A DNA stretch of 64,000 nt. Source: CAVZVZ01 sp963778895 (lineage in GTDB: Bacteria > Actinomycetota > Acidimicrobiia > Acidimicrobiales > Acidimicrobilacustridaceae). The stretch's first letter is position 1, and each line of letters starts with the position of its first letter. Under the pieces are notes generated by a model. That model saw only the letters and a list, made by a program, of their open reading frames with translations. It did not search any database and was not told the origin of the DNA. The stretch lies in the NCBI GenBank assembly GCA_963778895.1, contig CAVZVZ010000002.1, positions 558,001-622,000 on the forward strand, in the 5' to 3' direction. Position numbers and translations under genes: made by a program. Positions 1 through 9,206 of this stretch are shown here, piece after piece.

Positions 1-448
1 CCAGCCGCGTGCTTGGGTGGGTCCGGAGAACCCATAGCCGGGCAACGATGGCGCGATCACGTGGAAGGCATCTGCGGCCACTCCACCGTGCGCCTCTGGA
101 TCGGTCAGGCGGGGGATGACGTCGAGGAACTCCACGATCGAGCCCGGCCAACCGTGTGTGATCAGTAGCGGAAACGCGTCCTCGTGCGTCGAGCGTGCGT
201 GCACGAAGTGGATCGGCTGATCGTCGACGACAGTGCGACGGTGCGTCGAGCGCGTTCAGTCGCGCTTCCTGCGTTCGCCAGTCATAGATGTCGCGCCAGT
301 ACTTCACCAGCTCGCGCAGGTAGTCGACCGGGATTCCGTACTCCCAGCCGGTGCCGTCGATCTGGTCGGGGAACCGGGTCTGCTCCAGACGGCGACGCAG
401 GTCGTGGAGTACGGCATCGTCGACGCGGATCTCGAAGTCCTCGATCAC
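1..448 (-). CDS. Epoxide hydrolase, N-terminal part (cut by window edge, frame broken)
   Basis: Alpha/beta hydrolase of the epoxide hydrolase family, which opens epoxides to diols. The reading starts at GTG 448, 13 bases after the P450 stop. It opens with the family's N-terminal cap (FEIRVDDAVLHDLRRRLEQT, then a WEYG segment). The frame breaks near 235-245. In the next frame it continues with VVDDQPIHFVHARS and the HGWPGS oxyanion-hole segment, then PGYGFSG. The break fits one extra base in a CC pair. The C-terminal catalytic part lies outside the window. It is last in the minus-strand operon, so it may act on an epoxide made by the adjacent P450. Confidence 0.8.
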   Translation of the reverse strand, partial: MIEDFEIRVDDAVLHDLRRRLEQTRFPDQIDGTGWEYGIPVDYLRELVKYWRDIYDWRTQEARLNALDAPSHCRRRSADPLRARTLDARGRVSATDHTRLAGLDRGVPRRHPPPDRSRGARWSGRRCLPRDRAIVARLWVLRTHPSTRL

Positions 449-461
449 GGGAAGTCCTGCA

Positions 462-1661
462 TCATCGCGTGACGACCGGCAGGGTCTCCCATCCACGCAC
501 GGTGGAGGTGGGCGACAGCCGGGCGTTGTCGAGATCCACGTCCCACGTGGGAAAGCGTTCGAGGACCTCGTCCAGTGCGATGCGCCCCTCGAGTCGGGCC
601 AGCGCGGCGCCCAGACAGAAGTGGATGCCGTAGCCGAACGTCAGGTGCTGGCCGACCTCGCGATGGATGTCGAAGGAATCGCCATCGGGGAACCTTCGAT
701 CGTCGCGATTGGCCGATCCCATCAGCATCATCATGATGCTCCCTTCGGGCACGATCTCGCCGTGGTGCTCCACGTCGCGGGTCATGTACCGCGCCACGTG
801 CGGTGCCGGCGACTCGTAGCGCAGGAGCTCCTCGATCGCGTTCGGGATGAGGCTGCGATCTTCGACGAGCTCCCGCCGTTGATCGGGATGGTCGCTCAGC
901 ACCTTGCCGGTCCAGCCGATCAGCCGCGTTGTCGTCTCGTTGCCGGCGCCCGCGACGACGTTCACGTACGTGAGCACCTCCTCGCGCGTGAGCCTCCGCG
1001 TCGTTCCGGTCTCGTCCTCGAACTCGGCGTGCAACATCTCCGTCATCAGGTCGTCGGACGGGTGCTCGGCCCGCCAGTCGATGTACTCCTCGAAGGCTTC
1101 GCCGGATGCGATGCGGTCGGGTGCGACGCGCATCGGTTCTCCCGGCTTGGTTCGCAGGTTGGCGTCCGACTGGTCGCGAATCGCCTCCTGGTCTTCCTCG
1201 GGGATGCCGAGGAGCATGCCGATCACGCGCATCGGCATCTGCGCGCCGAGGTCGCGGATGAAGTCGAACCCATCCGCCCCGACCAGCGGATCCAGGCTGC
1301 GAGCGCAGAACTCCCTGATCTGCGGTTCGAGGGCGTTCATCTTCTTCGGCGTGAACACCCGGGACAGGAGTCCTCGATGCATCGTGTGGATCGGTGGGTC
1401 CTCGAAGATGATCACCCCGGGTGGGAACTCGATGTCCGCCCGGATCAGCTCGACGATCGCGCCGCGGCCGGAGATGTACGTCTCACGGTCGACGAGCGCG
1501 CGCTCTACATCGTCGAACCGGCTGAGCGCGTAGAAGTCGTACTCGTCGTTGCGGTACAGCGGCGCCTCTTCTCGGAGCCTGCGGTACACGGGATACGGAT
1601 CGGCGTTTATCTCGACGTCGTACGGGTCGTACGAGACGCCGGTGTCGGTCGTGTTACTCAC
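462..1661 (-). CDS. Cytochrome P450
   Basis: Class I bacterial P450 of 399 residues, a normal length. The I-helix oxygen-binding segment is AGAGNETTTR, the K-helix ExxR lies in EELLRYESP, and the heme loop FGYGIHFCLG carries the cysteine ligand. The start is GTG 1661, with GAAAGGA upstream, 13 bases after the amidohydrolase stop. It catalyses NAD(P)H-dependent monooxygenation through a ferredoxin. A candidate [3Fe-4S] ferredoxin is encoded at 12926. The sequence resembles actinobacterial P450s of lipid and steroid catabolism, but the substrate cannot be read from it. It is probably co-transcribed with the genes at 1675-5133. Confidence 0.92.
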   Translation of the reverse strand: MSNTTDTGVSYDPYDVEINADPYPVYRRLREEAPLYRNDEYDFYALSRFDDVERALVDRETYISGRGAIVELIRADIEFPPGVIIFEDPPIHTMHRGLLSRVFTPKKMNALEPQIREFCARSLDPLVGADGFDFIRDLGAQMPMRVIGMLLGIPEEDQEAIRDQSDANLRTKPGEPMRVAPDRIASGEAFEEYIDWRAEHPSDDLMTEMLHAEFEDETGTTRRLTREEVLTYVNVVAGAGNETTTRLIGWTGKVLSDHPDQRRELVEDRSLIPNAIEELLRYESPAPHVARYMTRDVEHHGEIVPEGSIMMMLMGSANRDDRRFPDGDSFDIHREVGQHLTFGYGIHFCLGAALARLEGRIALDEVLERFPTWDVDLDNARLSPTSTVRGWETLPVVTR

Positions 1662-1674
1662 GGGCAACGTCCTT

Positions 1675-3327
1675 TCAGGCGATCTCGGGCCGAGCGCCCG
1701 GCGGTTGGTCGAGCACGTCGAGCTGCGTGCCGTCCTGGCGGATGAGCGTTCCGTTGACCAGCACGTGGCGCAGGCCGATCGGTTCCTCCGCGGTGAGGCG
1801 TTCGCCGTCGGCCGGGAAGTCGCGCACACGCTTCGTGGGACCGGGTGCAACCGTCTCCGGATCGAAGACACACACATCGGCCCAGTAGCCCTCCCGCAGG
1901 TAGCCGCGACGTACGAAGCCGAACATGTCAGCCGGCTCACCGGTCAGCTTGCGCAGGGCGTGCTCGAGGGTCAACACCCCGCGCTCGCGTACCCACGTAC
2001 CGAGCAGGTCGGTGGGCAGCGGAGCATCGCAGAGCTGATCCACGTGCGCACCCGCGTCGGAGAGACCGAGAGCCACGTGGTCGTGCGTGAGCAGATGACC
2101 CACGGCGTCGACGTCGTCGTTGGCGATGTAGGCGCGAAATCGCGTCTTCAGGTCCTCGGCCACGGCCAACTCGCACATCACGTCGAGCGGCGAGCAGTCG
2201 CGCTCGCGCGCCAGCTCGCTCACCCGGCGACCCTGCAGGTCGGGGAACTGCTGCGACTCGGAGACCTCGAACGTTTCCCAACGCGGTCGCATCGGCGAAT
2301 CCTCCAGGTCCACCGCCGCCCGTGCCCGCCACTCCGGATCGCGGTAGGCCGCGATCCGCGCCTCCCGGCCGCCCTGTAGCAGCTCGCCGAACACCTTGCC
2401 GGTGTTGAGGCTGTACGGGTCGGCGAGGGTGAACTGCATCGTGAGCGGCCGAGGTGTCACCTGCGGCCACACCTGCGCGCCATGCGACAGGCCTTGCTCG
2501 TGCAGTGCGACCGGTTCCAGATGCTTTCCTCCGGGCGCCGCGAACAGTGGGTAGGTGAAGGGCCGCCCGACGCGAGGCTGCCACTCGTAGACGTCGGCGT
2601 AGGTGCATTGCTCGCCGGGGGTGATGAGTATCACGCCCTTGCCCGTCTCGCCCGCGGCGCGGAACAACGCGTGGACCTCGTCGCGCTCGGCGAAGCGACT
2701 CGGGACGGGCTTGCCGTCGACGCCCCGATGCGCGTACGAGAAGCTGGTCGAGAAGCCCGCCGCGCCTCCCGCGATCGCCTCGCGCACGATCTCGCACATG
2801 CGGTCGATCTCATCGGTCGTGGCGGCCCGCTCGTACGCGGCATCGCCCATCACGTAGAGCCGCAACGGCGAGTGTCCGATGTAGGCGGTGAAGTTGAGCA
2901 CCGTCCCGCGCCGGCGAATCGACTCCAGGTACTCGGGGAACGTCTCGAAGTCCCAGGAGATGCCGGCTGTCAGCGTTGCGGCGTCCATGTCCTCGACGTT
3001 CTCGAGCGTGCCCACGATCGCATCGCGGTTCTCGGGGCGGGTTGGTGCGATCGCGAACCCGCAGTTGCCCGCCACGACTGTGGTGACCCCTTGATACGAC
3101 GACGGCCGGAGTGCCGGGTCCCAGAACACCTGCGCGTCATAGTGGGTGTGGATGTCGATGAAGCCCGGAGCGACCGCGCAGCCCGACGCGTCGAGCTCCC
3201 GCTCGCCGCGCAGGTTCGGTCCGATCTCACGGATCACCGCTCCCTCGATCGCCACGTCCGCCGGCCGGCCGGGCGCGCCGCTCCCGTCGAAGACCGTTCC
3301 ACCGCGGATGACGAGATCAGCTGGCAT
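1675..3327 (-). CDS. D-aminoacylase-like amidohydrolase
   Basis: Amidohydrolase-superfamily enzyme of 550 residues, close to N-acyl-D-amino-acid deacylases. The N-terminal beta-sandwich strand (ADLVIRGGTVFDGSG) leads to the metal-binding APGFIDIHTHYDAQ segment. Other family marks are NCGF, a C-terminal GLSDAGAHVDQ segment, and the final strand that rebuilds the sandwich. Members hydrolyse amide bonds such as N-acyl amino acids. In this catabolic cluster the real substrate is unknown. ATG 3327 overlaps the end of the SDR gene by 11 bases, which implies translational coupling. Confidence 0.88.
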   Translation of the reverse strand: MPADLVIRGGTVFDGSGAPGRPADVAIEGAVIREIGPNLRGERELDASGCAVAPGFIDIHTHYDAQVFWDPALRPSSYQGVTTVVAGNCGFAIAPTRPENRDAIVGTLENVEDMDAATLTAGISWDFETFPEYLESIRRRGTVLNFTAYIGHSPLRLYVMGDAAYERAATTDEIDRMCEIVREAIAGGAAGFSTSFSYAHRGVDGKPVPSRFAERDEVHALFRAAGETGKGVILITPGEQCTYADVYEWQPRVGRPFTYPLFAAPGGKHLEPVALHEQGLSHGAQVWPQVTPRPLTMQFTLADPYSLNTGKVFGELLQGGREARIAAYRDPEWRARAAVDLEDSPMRPRWETFEVSESQQFPDLQGRRVSELARERDCSPLDVMCELAVAEDLKTRFRAYIANDDVDAVGHLLTHDHVALGLSDAGAHVDQLCDAPLPTDLLGTWVRERGVLTLEHALRKLTGEPADMFGFVRRGYLREGYWADVCVFDPETVAPGPTKRVRDFPADGERLTAEEPIGLRHVLVNGTLIRQDGTQLDVLDQPPGARPEIA

Positions 3328-4114
3328 CGGAAGGTCCTTTCGCGGGGGACACGGTGACGTCCTCGAGCCTGGGCATGGGCGGTCCGGCGGTGGTCCCGCC
3401 GTCGACGGGCAACACGATGCCCGTCACCTGGGCGGAGAGGTCGCTGGCCAGATAGACGATCGCGTTCGCCACGTCCGTCGGCGAGCCCACACGTTGCAGC
3501 GGCTGCATGCGTCGCACGATCTTCGTCTGGTCGAAGGATGAGTTGAGGCCCGTTGGGATGTGGGCGGGCGCGACGCAGTTCACCCGAACTCCGTACTCGG
3601 CTACGTCGATCGCGATGCACTTGGTGAGGTGGATGACCGCGGCCTTCGACGCGCGATAGGTCATCAGCCCGCCACCGGCGTTGATCCCACCGATCGAGGT
3701 CGTGTTGATGATCGAACCACCGCCATGCTCAGCCATGTGGAGGGCGGCCCGCTGGCAGCCGACCATGACGCCGAAGACGTTCACGCGCATCAGCTCGTCG
3801 AAATCGCTCAGCTCGTCGTCGAGGAAGCGGCGGTGGGGACCCCCGATGCCGGCGTTGTTGCACATGACCTGCAGCCCCCCGAACCGCTCCACCGTGAAGT
3901 CGACCAGCGCCCGGACCTGGTCCGCCTCGGCGACGTCGGTCCGCTTGAACGCGGCCCTCTTGCCGAGCTCGGCGGCGAGGTCCTCGCCGCGTTCGGCGTC
4001 GAGGTCGGCGATGACCACCTCGGCACCCTCGTCCACGAACACCTCGACGATCCCGCGACCGATGCCACCGGCGCCGCCGGTGACGATCGCAACCTTTCCC
4101 GTGAGCTGACCCAT
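3317..4114 (-). CDS. SDR family oxidoreductase
   Basis: Classical short-chain dehydrogenase of 265 residues. The nucleotide-binding TGGAGGIGRG lies near residue 12, followed by an Asp-based NAD-preferring turn (ADLDAERG), the NNAG motif, a Ser in NTTSIGG and the catalytic YRASK. It oxidises or reduces an alcohol/ketone with NAD(H). The start is ATG 4114, preceded by a GGGGGGA ribosome-binding site; upstream codons in frame are not protein-like. It lies 20 bases after the aldo/keto reductase and overlaps the amidohydrolase start. Confidence 0.92.
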   Translation of the reverse strand: MGQLTGKVAIVTGGAGGIGRGIVEVFVDEGAEVVIADLDAERGEDLAAELGKRAAFKRTDVAEADQVRALVDFTVERFGGLQVMCNNAGIGGPHRRFLDDELSDFDELMRVNVFGVMVGCQRAALHMAEHGGGSIINTTSIGGINAGGGLMTYRASKAAVIHLTKCIAIDVAEYGVRVNCVAPAHIPTGLNSSFDQTKIVRRMQPLQRVGSPTDVANAIVYLASDLSAQVTGIVLPVDGGTTAGPPMPRLEDVTVSPAKGPSDAS

Positions 4115-4134
4115 GGTGCAGTCCCCCCGACCGG

Positions 4135-5133
4135 TCAGTCGTCCTCGATCCAATAGTCGGGCACGGTGTTGACTCCGTGTCTTGCGAAGATCGCGTCGAT
4201 CTCGGCGAGGTCCTCGTCGCTGATCGACCAACCGATCGCGCCGACGTTGTCCTCCAGCTCCTCGACCGTTCGGCATCCCACCAACGCCGTGCTGACCGCC
4301 GGATGCGAGGTCGCCCAGCGGAGCGCGAGCTGGGGGAGGCTCCGGTCGTAACGGGCCGCGATGCCCTTCAGTTCCTCTACCGCATCGACGTTGCGAGGGA
4401 AGGACTCGGCGCCGAAGAGCGACTCGAACATCTTGATCGAGCCCATCTTGCCTTGGCGGGCGCGCCAGTCGCCGCTACCGAAGTCCATGTCGGCGGTGAA
4501 GGTGCCGGTCAGCAGTCCGAACGCGAGGGACCCATACGCCATGAAGCCCACGCCGTTCTCCTCGCAGTACGGGAAGATCTCGCGCTGCATGCGGCGATCG
4601 AACATGTTGTAGCCGTACTGGACCACGTCGACGCGGCGGGTGCCCATGCAAGCCTCGATCTCGGCCGCCTTGAAGTTCGAGACGCCGACGGCCCGTGCCT
4701 TTCCGGCGCGCACGACGTCGTCCAGCGCACTCATCGTCTCCTCGAAGGGAGTCTCTCGATCGGGCCAGTGCACCATGTAGACGTCGACCCAGTCGGTGCC
4801 GAGGTTCTCGAGGCTCTTGTCGATCGACGTCATCACCCGATCGCGGCTGCTGTCACGAAGGTTCGGCTTGTCCCGGTAGTTCATGCCGAACTTGGTGACC
4901 ACGATCGCCTCGTCACGGCGCGAGCCCAGCGCCTGTCCGAGGGCACGCTCCGATGCGCCCATGCCGTATCCCTCGGCGGTGTCGAAGCAGTTGATGCCGA
5001 GGTCGAGCGCCCGCCCCACGGCGCGGGCGAAGGCGGGCTCGTCGACCTCTCCGTAGCCGCCGCCGACCTCCCAACAGCCGAAGCCGATGGCCGAGACGTC
5101 GAGCCCCGTACGTCCGAAGGGTCGATGTTCCAT
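4135..5133 (-). CDS. Aldo/keto reductase
   Basis: NADPH-dependent aldo/keto reductase of 332 residues. The catalytic tetrad is visible: Asp and Tyr in FDTAEGYG, Lys in VVTKFG and His in MVHWPD. The C-terminal cofactor-binding GCRT segment is also present. It starts at ATG 5133 behind AGGAAG. It is first in a five-gene minus-strand operon with SDR, amidohydrolase, P450 and epoxide hydrolase, and diverges from the TetR-type regulator at 5416. It probably reduces a carbonyl intermediate of the same pathway; the substrate is not known. Confidence 0.92.
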   Translation of the reverse strand: MEHRPFGRTGLDVSAIGFGCWEVGGGYGEVDEPAFARAVGRALDLGINCFDTAEGYGMGASERALGQALGSRRDEAIVVTKFGMNYRDKPNLRDSSRDRVMTSIDKSLENLGTDWVDVYMVHWPDRETPFEETMSALDDVVRAGKARAVGVSNFKAAEIEACMGTRRVDVVQYGYNMFDRRMQREIFPYCEENGVGFMAYGSLAFGLLTGTFTADMDFGSGDWRARQGKMGSIKMFESLFGAESFPRNVDAVEELKGIAARYDRSLPQLALRWATSHPAVSTALVGCRTVEELEDNVGAIGWSISDEDLAEIDAIFARHGVNTVPDYWIEDD

Positions 5134-5317
5134 GAAGTCTTCCTGTCTCGTCAGTACGGTGAGCGGTTGAGCGTCCACACGAGGTCGGCCCGAGCTGCGG
5201 CCGGTTTTTCCGCACCCCTGGCGAGACGACGCGCACCCCGGTCTCGTCGTTTGCTCGTTCCGGCGACCCCGGTTGCAAGGCCGGACTTCAGCTAACACAT
5301 GAGTCAACGCACCGTAG

Positions 5318-5400
5318 CACTGGCTGGCCAATAGCGCTCATGGCCGTTGTGGCAATGCGGCGTGTACTAACGGTAGTGTCATCGAGAAGCCCAGCCAGTG
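5318..5400. promoter_or_regulatory. Divergent promoter region with inverted repeats
   Basis: The gap between the aldo/keto reductase and the double-TetR gene carries a widely spaced inverted repeat, CACTGGCTGG at 5318-5327 and CCAGCCAGTG at 5391-5400. A small palindrome ACTA-ACGG-TAGT lies at 5366-5377. Either could be an operator for the adjacent regulator, which would then control both directions. This is inference from position and symmetry. Confidence 0.4.
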
Positions 5401-5415
5401 TCGAGGAGCCCGGAG

Positions 5416-6744
5416 ATGAGCGACGACGAGCAAGACGGGCGGTCCGACGCTGCGGTCGCGATCGTTCGTCGCGCGCCGTTCTCCGACAACCCGAAGGTCG
5501 GGGTCCGGGGGCTGCGGACCCAGCAGCGGATCCTCGACGCCGCGTTGCTGGCGTTCGGTGAGGATGGCTACCACGGCTGCAGCGTCGACCGGATCACGAA
5601 GCTCGCGCAGTGCTCGCGGGTGTCCTTCTACCAGTACTTCGCCAGCAAGGACGACGTCTTCAAGGAACTAGCGGGACAAGTGGCCCGACAGGTGAGCGCG
5701 TCGACGGAGGCTCTTGACCCGCTCACTCACGATGCGCAGGGCTGGGCCGCGATGCGCGCTTGGGTTGCGCGCTACGCGGAGACGCACGCACGCTACGCAC
5801 CGGTCTTCCACGCCCTCGAGAGTGACGACGTGCTTGCGGCCGTGGCGTGGCGCACCGGCGAGGAGACGGTGGCGCGGATCCATGCCCGGCTCACGACCAC
5901 GACGCTTCCGCCGCGCCAGCTCGATCCGGTGATCAGACTGCTCCTCGAGTGTCTGAACCACACACTCGACATCACCGGAATCCTGCGCTCCGCGGCGCCC
6001 GACGCGTATCCACGCGAGCACGTCGAGACCGTCATCACCGATGTACTGCACCGCACCTTGTTCGGTCTGCACGCCGACGTGAACGTGCACCCCGCCGAGG
6101 GCGCGTCGATGCCTGTGCTCGCGGCCGACGCGGGGATGCTCGACACGCTTCGGCCGGACATCGCCGTCCAGCCGGCGGCCTCGGAGAACCGCGCGCTCGA
6201 AGCCCTGCTTGCTTCCGGACGCGAGGTCTTCGTCGAGCTCGGCTACCACAACACCCGCGTCGACGATCTGGTCACTGCCGCCGGCGTCTCACATGGTGCG
6301 TTCTACCGGTACTTCCAGAACAAGGAGCAGCTCGCTCGGCTGCTCACCGCCCGAGCGGTGCAAGCCGTCGGGACGGCGGTCCTGGAGATGCCCGACCTCT
6401 CTGGGCTGGATGAGGCGACGGGCCGCAGCGTCTTGCGCCGGTGGCTCCGGCGTTACAACTCCGCCCACGCCAACGAGGCGGCGATGCTGCGCATCTGGGT
6501 CGACGCCGCCCACCAGGATCCCTCACTCCGGACCGAGTCCGCGCCGCTGCTCGATTGGGGTCGTCGGCGGATGTCCCGGTACCTGCGCCCGCGAGGGTTC
6601 GGTGACTTCGACACCGAGGCTGTCGTGATGGTCGGGCTGCTCGGAGTGTTCGGCGCACGGGAGCGGCCCACGGCCGAGATCGACGCCGCCGCGCACATCA
6701 TCGAGCGCGGCCTTCTCGGTCGCAGTCCTCTCGGATCGGTGTAG
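5416..6744 (+). CDS. Tandem double TetR-family regulator
   Basis: A 442-residue protein holding two complete TetR repressor units in one chain. The first helix-turn-helix lies near residues 35-80 (RILDAALLAFGEDGY, then VSFYQYFASKDDVF). The second lies near 265-310 (VFVELGYHNTRVDDLV, then HGAFYRYFQNKEQLA). Each is followed by a helical ligand-binding domain. Single TetR proteins are about 200 residues and work as dimers, so this one may be a covalent pseudo-dimer. The start is ATG 5416 behind GAGGAG. It ends 2 bases before the P450 and probably regulates the flanking catabolic operons. Confidence 0.9.
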   Translation: MSDDEQDGRSDAAVAIVRRAPFSDNPKVGVRGLRTQQRILDAALLAFGEDGYHGCSVDRITKLAQCSRVSFYQYFASKDDVFKELAGQVARQVSASTEALDPLTHDAQGWAAMRAWVARYAETHARYAPVFHALESDDVLAAVAWRTGEETVARIHARLTTTTLPPRQLDPVIRLLLECLNHTLDITGILRSAAPDAYPREHVETVITDVLHRTLFGLHADVNVHPAEGASMPVLAADAGMLDTLRPDIAVQPAASENRALEALLASGREVFVELGYHNTRVDDLVTAAGVSHGAFYRYFQNKEQLARLLTARAVQAVGTAVLEMPDLSGLDEATGRSVLRRWLRRYNSAHANEAAMLRIWVDAAHQDPSLRTESAPLLDWGRRRMSRYLRPRGFGDFDTEAVVMVGLLGVFGARERPTAEIDAAAHIIERGLLGRSPLGSV

Positions 6745-6746
6745 CG

Positions 6747-8019
6747 GTGAGCACCTCCGAGTTCGACGAGATCGACTACTTCCGCGCCACTTCCCTCTAC
6801 CAGGACCCCTACCCGTACTACGAGTACCTCCGCGAGCACGGCCCGGTATGGCGCGAGCCGCATCGCGATGTGGTCATGATCACCGGCTTCGAAGAAGCGA
6901 TGGCGGTGTACAACGATCCCGCCACGTTCTCGTCGTGCAACGCGGTCAGCGGGCCCAACGTGGCTTTCCCCGTCCCACTCGAAGGTGATGACGTCAGTGC
7001 GCTCATCGAGGAGCACCGTGACGAGTTGCCGTTCAGCGATCAGCTGCCGTCGTTCGATCCGCCGAAGCACACCGCGCATCGGGGCCTGTTGCTGCGTCTG
7101 ATCACGCCGAAGCGCCTCGACGAGAACGAGGAGTTCATGTGGCGGCTCGCCGATCGCCAGATCGACGAGTTCGTCGTCCGGGGTGAGTGCGAGTTCAACG
7201 ACGAGTACGCCAAGCCCTTCACGCTCCTCGTCATCGCCGATCTGCTCGGTGTCCCCGAAGCGGATCACGAGACGATTCGCAAGGAGTTGCAGGGTGAGAA
7301 GCGGCCCACTCGTCGCAACGAGGGCGGCGCGATGGCGCACAAGCCTCTGGAGTTCCTCTACGACCGGTTCACGTCCTACATCGAGGAGCGGCGACGCGAA
7401 CCGCGCGACGACGTCATGACCGGTCTGTCCACCGCCACGTTCCCCGACGGCTCCCTGCCCGAGGTTCGCGAGGTCATGCTGATCGCCGCCAACTTGTTCA
7501 CGGCGGGCGGCGAGACCACGGCCCGGTTGCTCGGCTCGATGCTCCAGCTGATCGGTGAACGCCCGGAGCTCCAGCAGCTGCTGCGCGACGAACGCGAACG
7601 CATCCCGAGCTTCATCGAGGAGACGGTGCGGCTCCAGAGCCCGATCCAGGGCGAGTTCCGCTTGTCACGCGTTCCGACCACGGTCGGCGGGGTCGACCTC
7701 CCGGCGGGTACGACGGTCATGGTTCACAACGGCGCGGCCAACCGCGACCCGAGGCAGTTCGAGGATCCGGCCGAGTTCCGCCTCGACCGGGTGAACGGTC
7801 GCCAACACCTCGGCTTCGGGTTCGGCATCCACACCTGCGCCGGTGCGCCGCTCGCGCGGGCCGAGGCCCGCGTCAGCCTCGAGCGCATCCTCGACCGGCT
7901 GGATGACATCAGGATCTCCGAAGCGGAGCACGGCCCGGCCGGCGATCGGCGCTACGAGTACACGCCGATCTACATGTTGCGTGGCCTCGAGCGCTTGTAT
8001 CTGGAGTTCAACAGCGTGA
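6747..8019 (+). CDS. Cytochrome P450
   Basis: P450 of about 423 residues. Marks are the I-helix AGGETTARLL, the K-helix ExxR in IEETVRLQSP and the heme loop FGFGIHTCAG. The start is GTG 6747, just after the regulator. As read, the frame runs on past the natural end into the next gene. The expected stop is TGA 8017-8019 one frame over, which would give a GTGA overlap with the acyl-CoA dehydrogenase; this implies one extra base just before. It is a monooxygenase of unknown substrate within the catabolic island. Confidence 0.88.
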
Positions 8020-9206
8020 TCGAGCTCCGGGGGGAGATCTCGGCGCAGGACGAGGCAGTTCCGCGACGAGCTGCGCGCGTGGCTGATCGAGCCACCCGGG
8101 TCCCGCCGTCGACATCGCGACGACGCGCGAGGAAGCGGACGCGTTGCGCGCCTGGCAGCGCACGCTCCACGAGGGGAAGTGGGTCGGCATCCAGTGGCCG
8201 GTCGAGTACGGCGGCCGCGGCGCGTCGCCGTCGCAGATCGCGATCTACAACGAGGAGCTCGCCCGCGCCGACGCGCCGCCATTGATCGGACGCGGGGGAG
8301 TCAGCCTGGTCGGCCCGACGCTGATGTCGCACGGCACCGAGGAGCAGCGGCGCACGGTGGATGCCGAGGATCCTCGCCGGCGACGACGTGTGGTGTCAGC
8401 TCTTCAGCGAGCCCGATGCCGGCAGCGACCTCGCCGGACTGACCACACGGGCCGAGAAGCACGGCGGGGTCTACGTCGTGAACGGCCAGAAGGTGTGGTC
8501 GTCGTACGCGCAGTTCGCCGACTGGGCCATCGCGTTGGTGCGAACGGATCCCGAGCGCTCCCAACCACCGTGGGATCTCGATGCTGGCCATCCCGATGAC
8601 GGCGAACGGCGTCGAGGTTCGCCCGCTGCGCCAGATCACCGGCAAGAGCGAGTTCAACGAGGTGTTCCTCGACGAGGTCGAGGTTCCGGTCGAGAACCTG
8701 ATCGGGCCCGAGCACGAGGGCTGGCGCGTGACGAACACGACCCTGGCCAACGAGCGCGGCGCGTCGTTCGTGTGGAAGGAACAGGTGCTGCACGAGGTGG
8801 CCATGGGTCAGCTGATCGAAGCGTGCGCGTCGCGCGGACCGCTCGGGCGACCCGCACGTTCGGCAGCGCCTCATGACGTCGTGGATCGAGGTCGAGATCT
8901 TCCGCCTGCTCAACGCGCGCACGCGGACGCGGCTGGCCCGGGGCGAGCCGCTCGGTCCCGAGTCGAGCATCGTCAAGCTGTTCTGGGCGGGCATGAGCCA
9001 GCGGCTGTACGACACGGCCATCGTGGCGACTCGGACCGGATGCACTCCTGATGCCGGGCGACGACCAGGCCATCGATGACGGGCGGTGGGCGCTCGGGAT
9101 GCTCTCGTCGCGCGCCACGTCGATCATGGGCGGCACGAGCGAGATCCAACACAACATCATCGGCGAGCGGCTGCTGGGTCTCCCGCGGGAGCCGAAACCG
9201 CAATGA
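8016..9206 (+). CDS. Acyl-CoA dehydrogenase (frame broken about six times)
   Basis: FAD-dependent acyl-CoA dehydrogenase of about 395 residues, spread over all three frames. The pieces follow each other without loss: FRDELRAWL (8063), LRAWQRTLHEGKWVGIQWP and EYGGRG (8145-8230), WCQLFSEPDAGSDLA with NGQKVWSS (8390-8500), MTANGVEVRPLRQITGKSEF (8600), a C-terminal helix (8875-9030), and IMGGTSEIQHNIIGERLLGL to TGA 9206. Breaks lie near 8060, 8100, 8355, 8560, 8850 and 9040. Total length is a multiple of three, as six single insertions would give. ACADs make the alpha-beta double bond in beta-oxidation. Confidence 0.85.

Noticed and set aside
4177..5295. A 372-codon plus-strand frame antisense to the aldo/keto reductase.
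   Set aside because: It mirrors a well-supported gene, has no ribosome-binding site and no recognisable domain.
8016..9206. Acyl-CoA dehydrogenase as a decayed pseudogene.
   Set aside because: All catalytic and structural motifs remain, there are no internal deletions, and total length is in register after removing one base per break.
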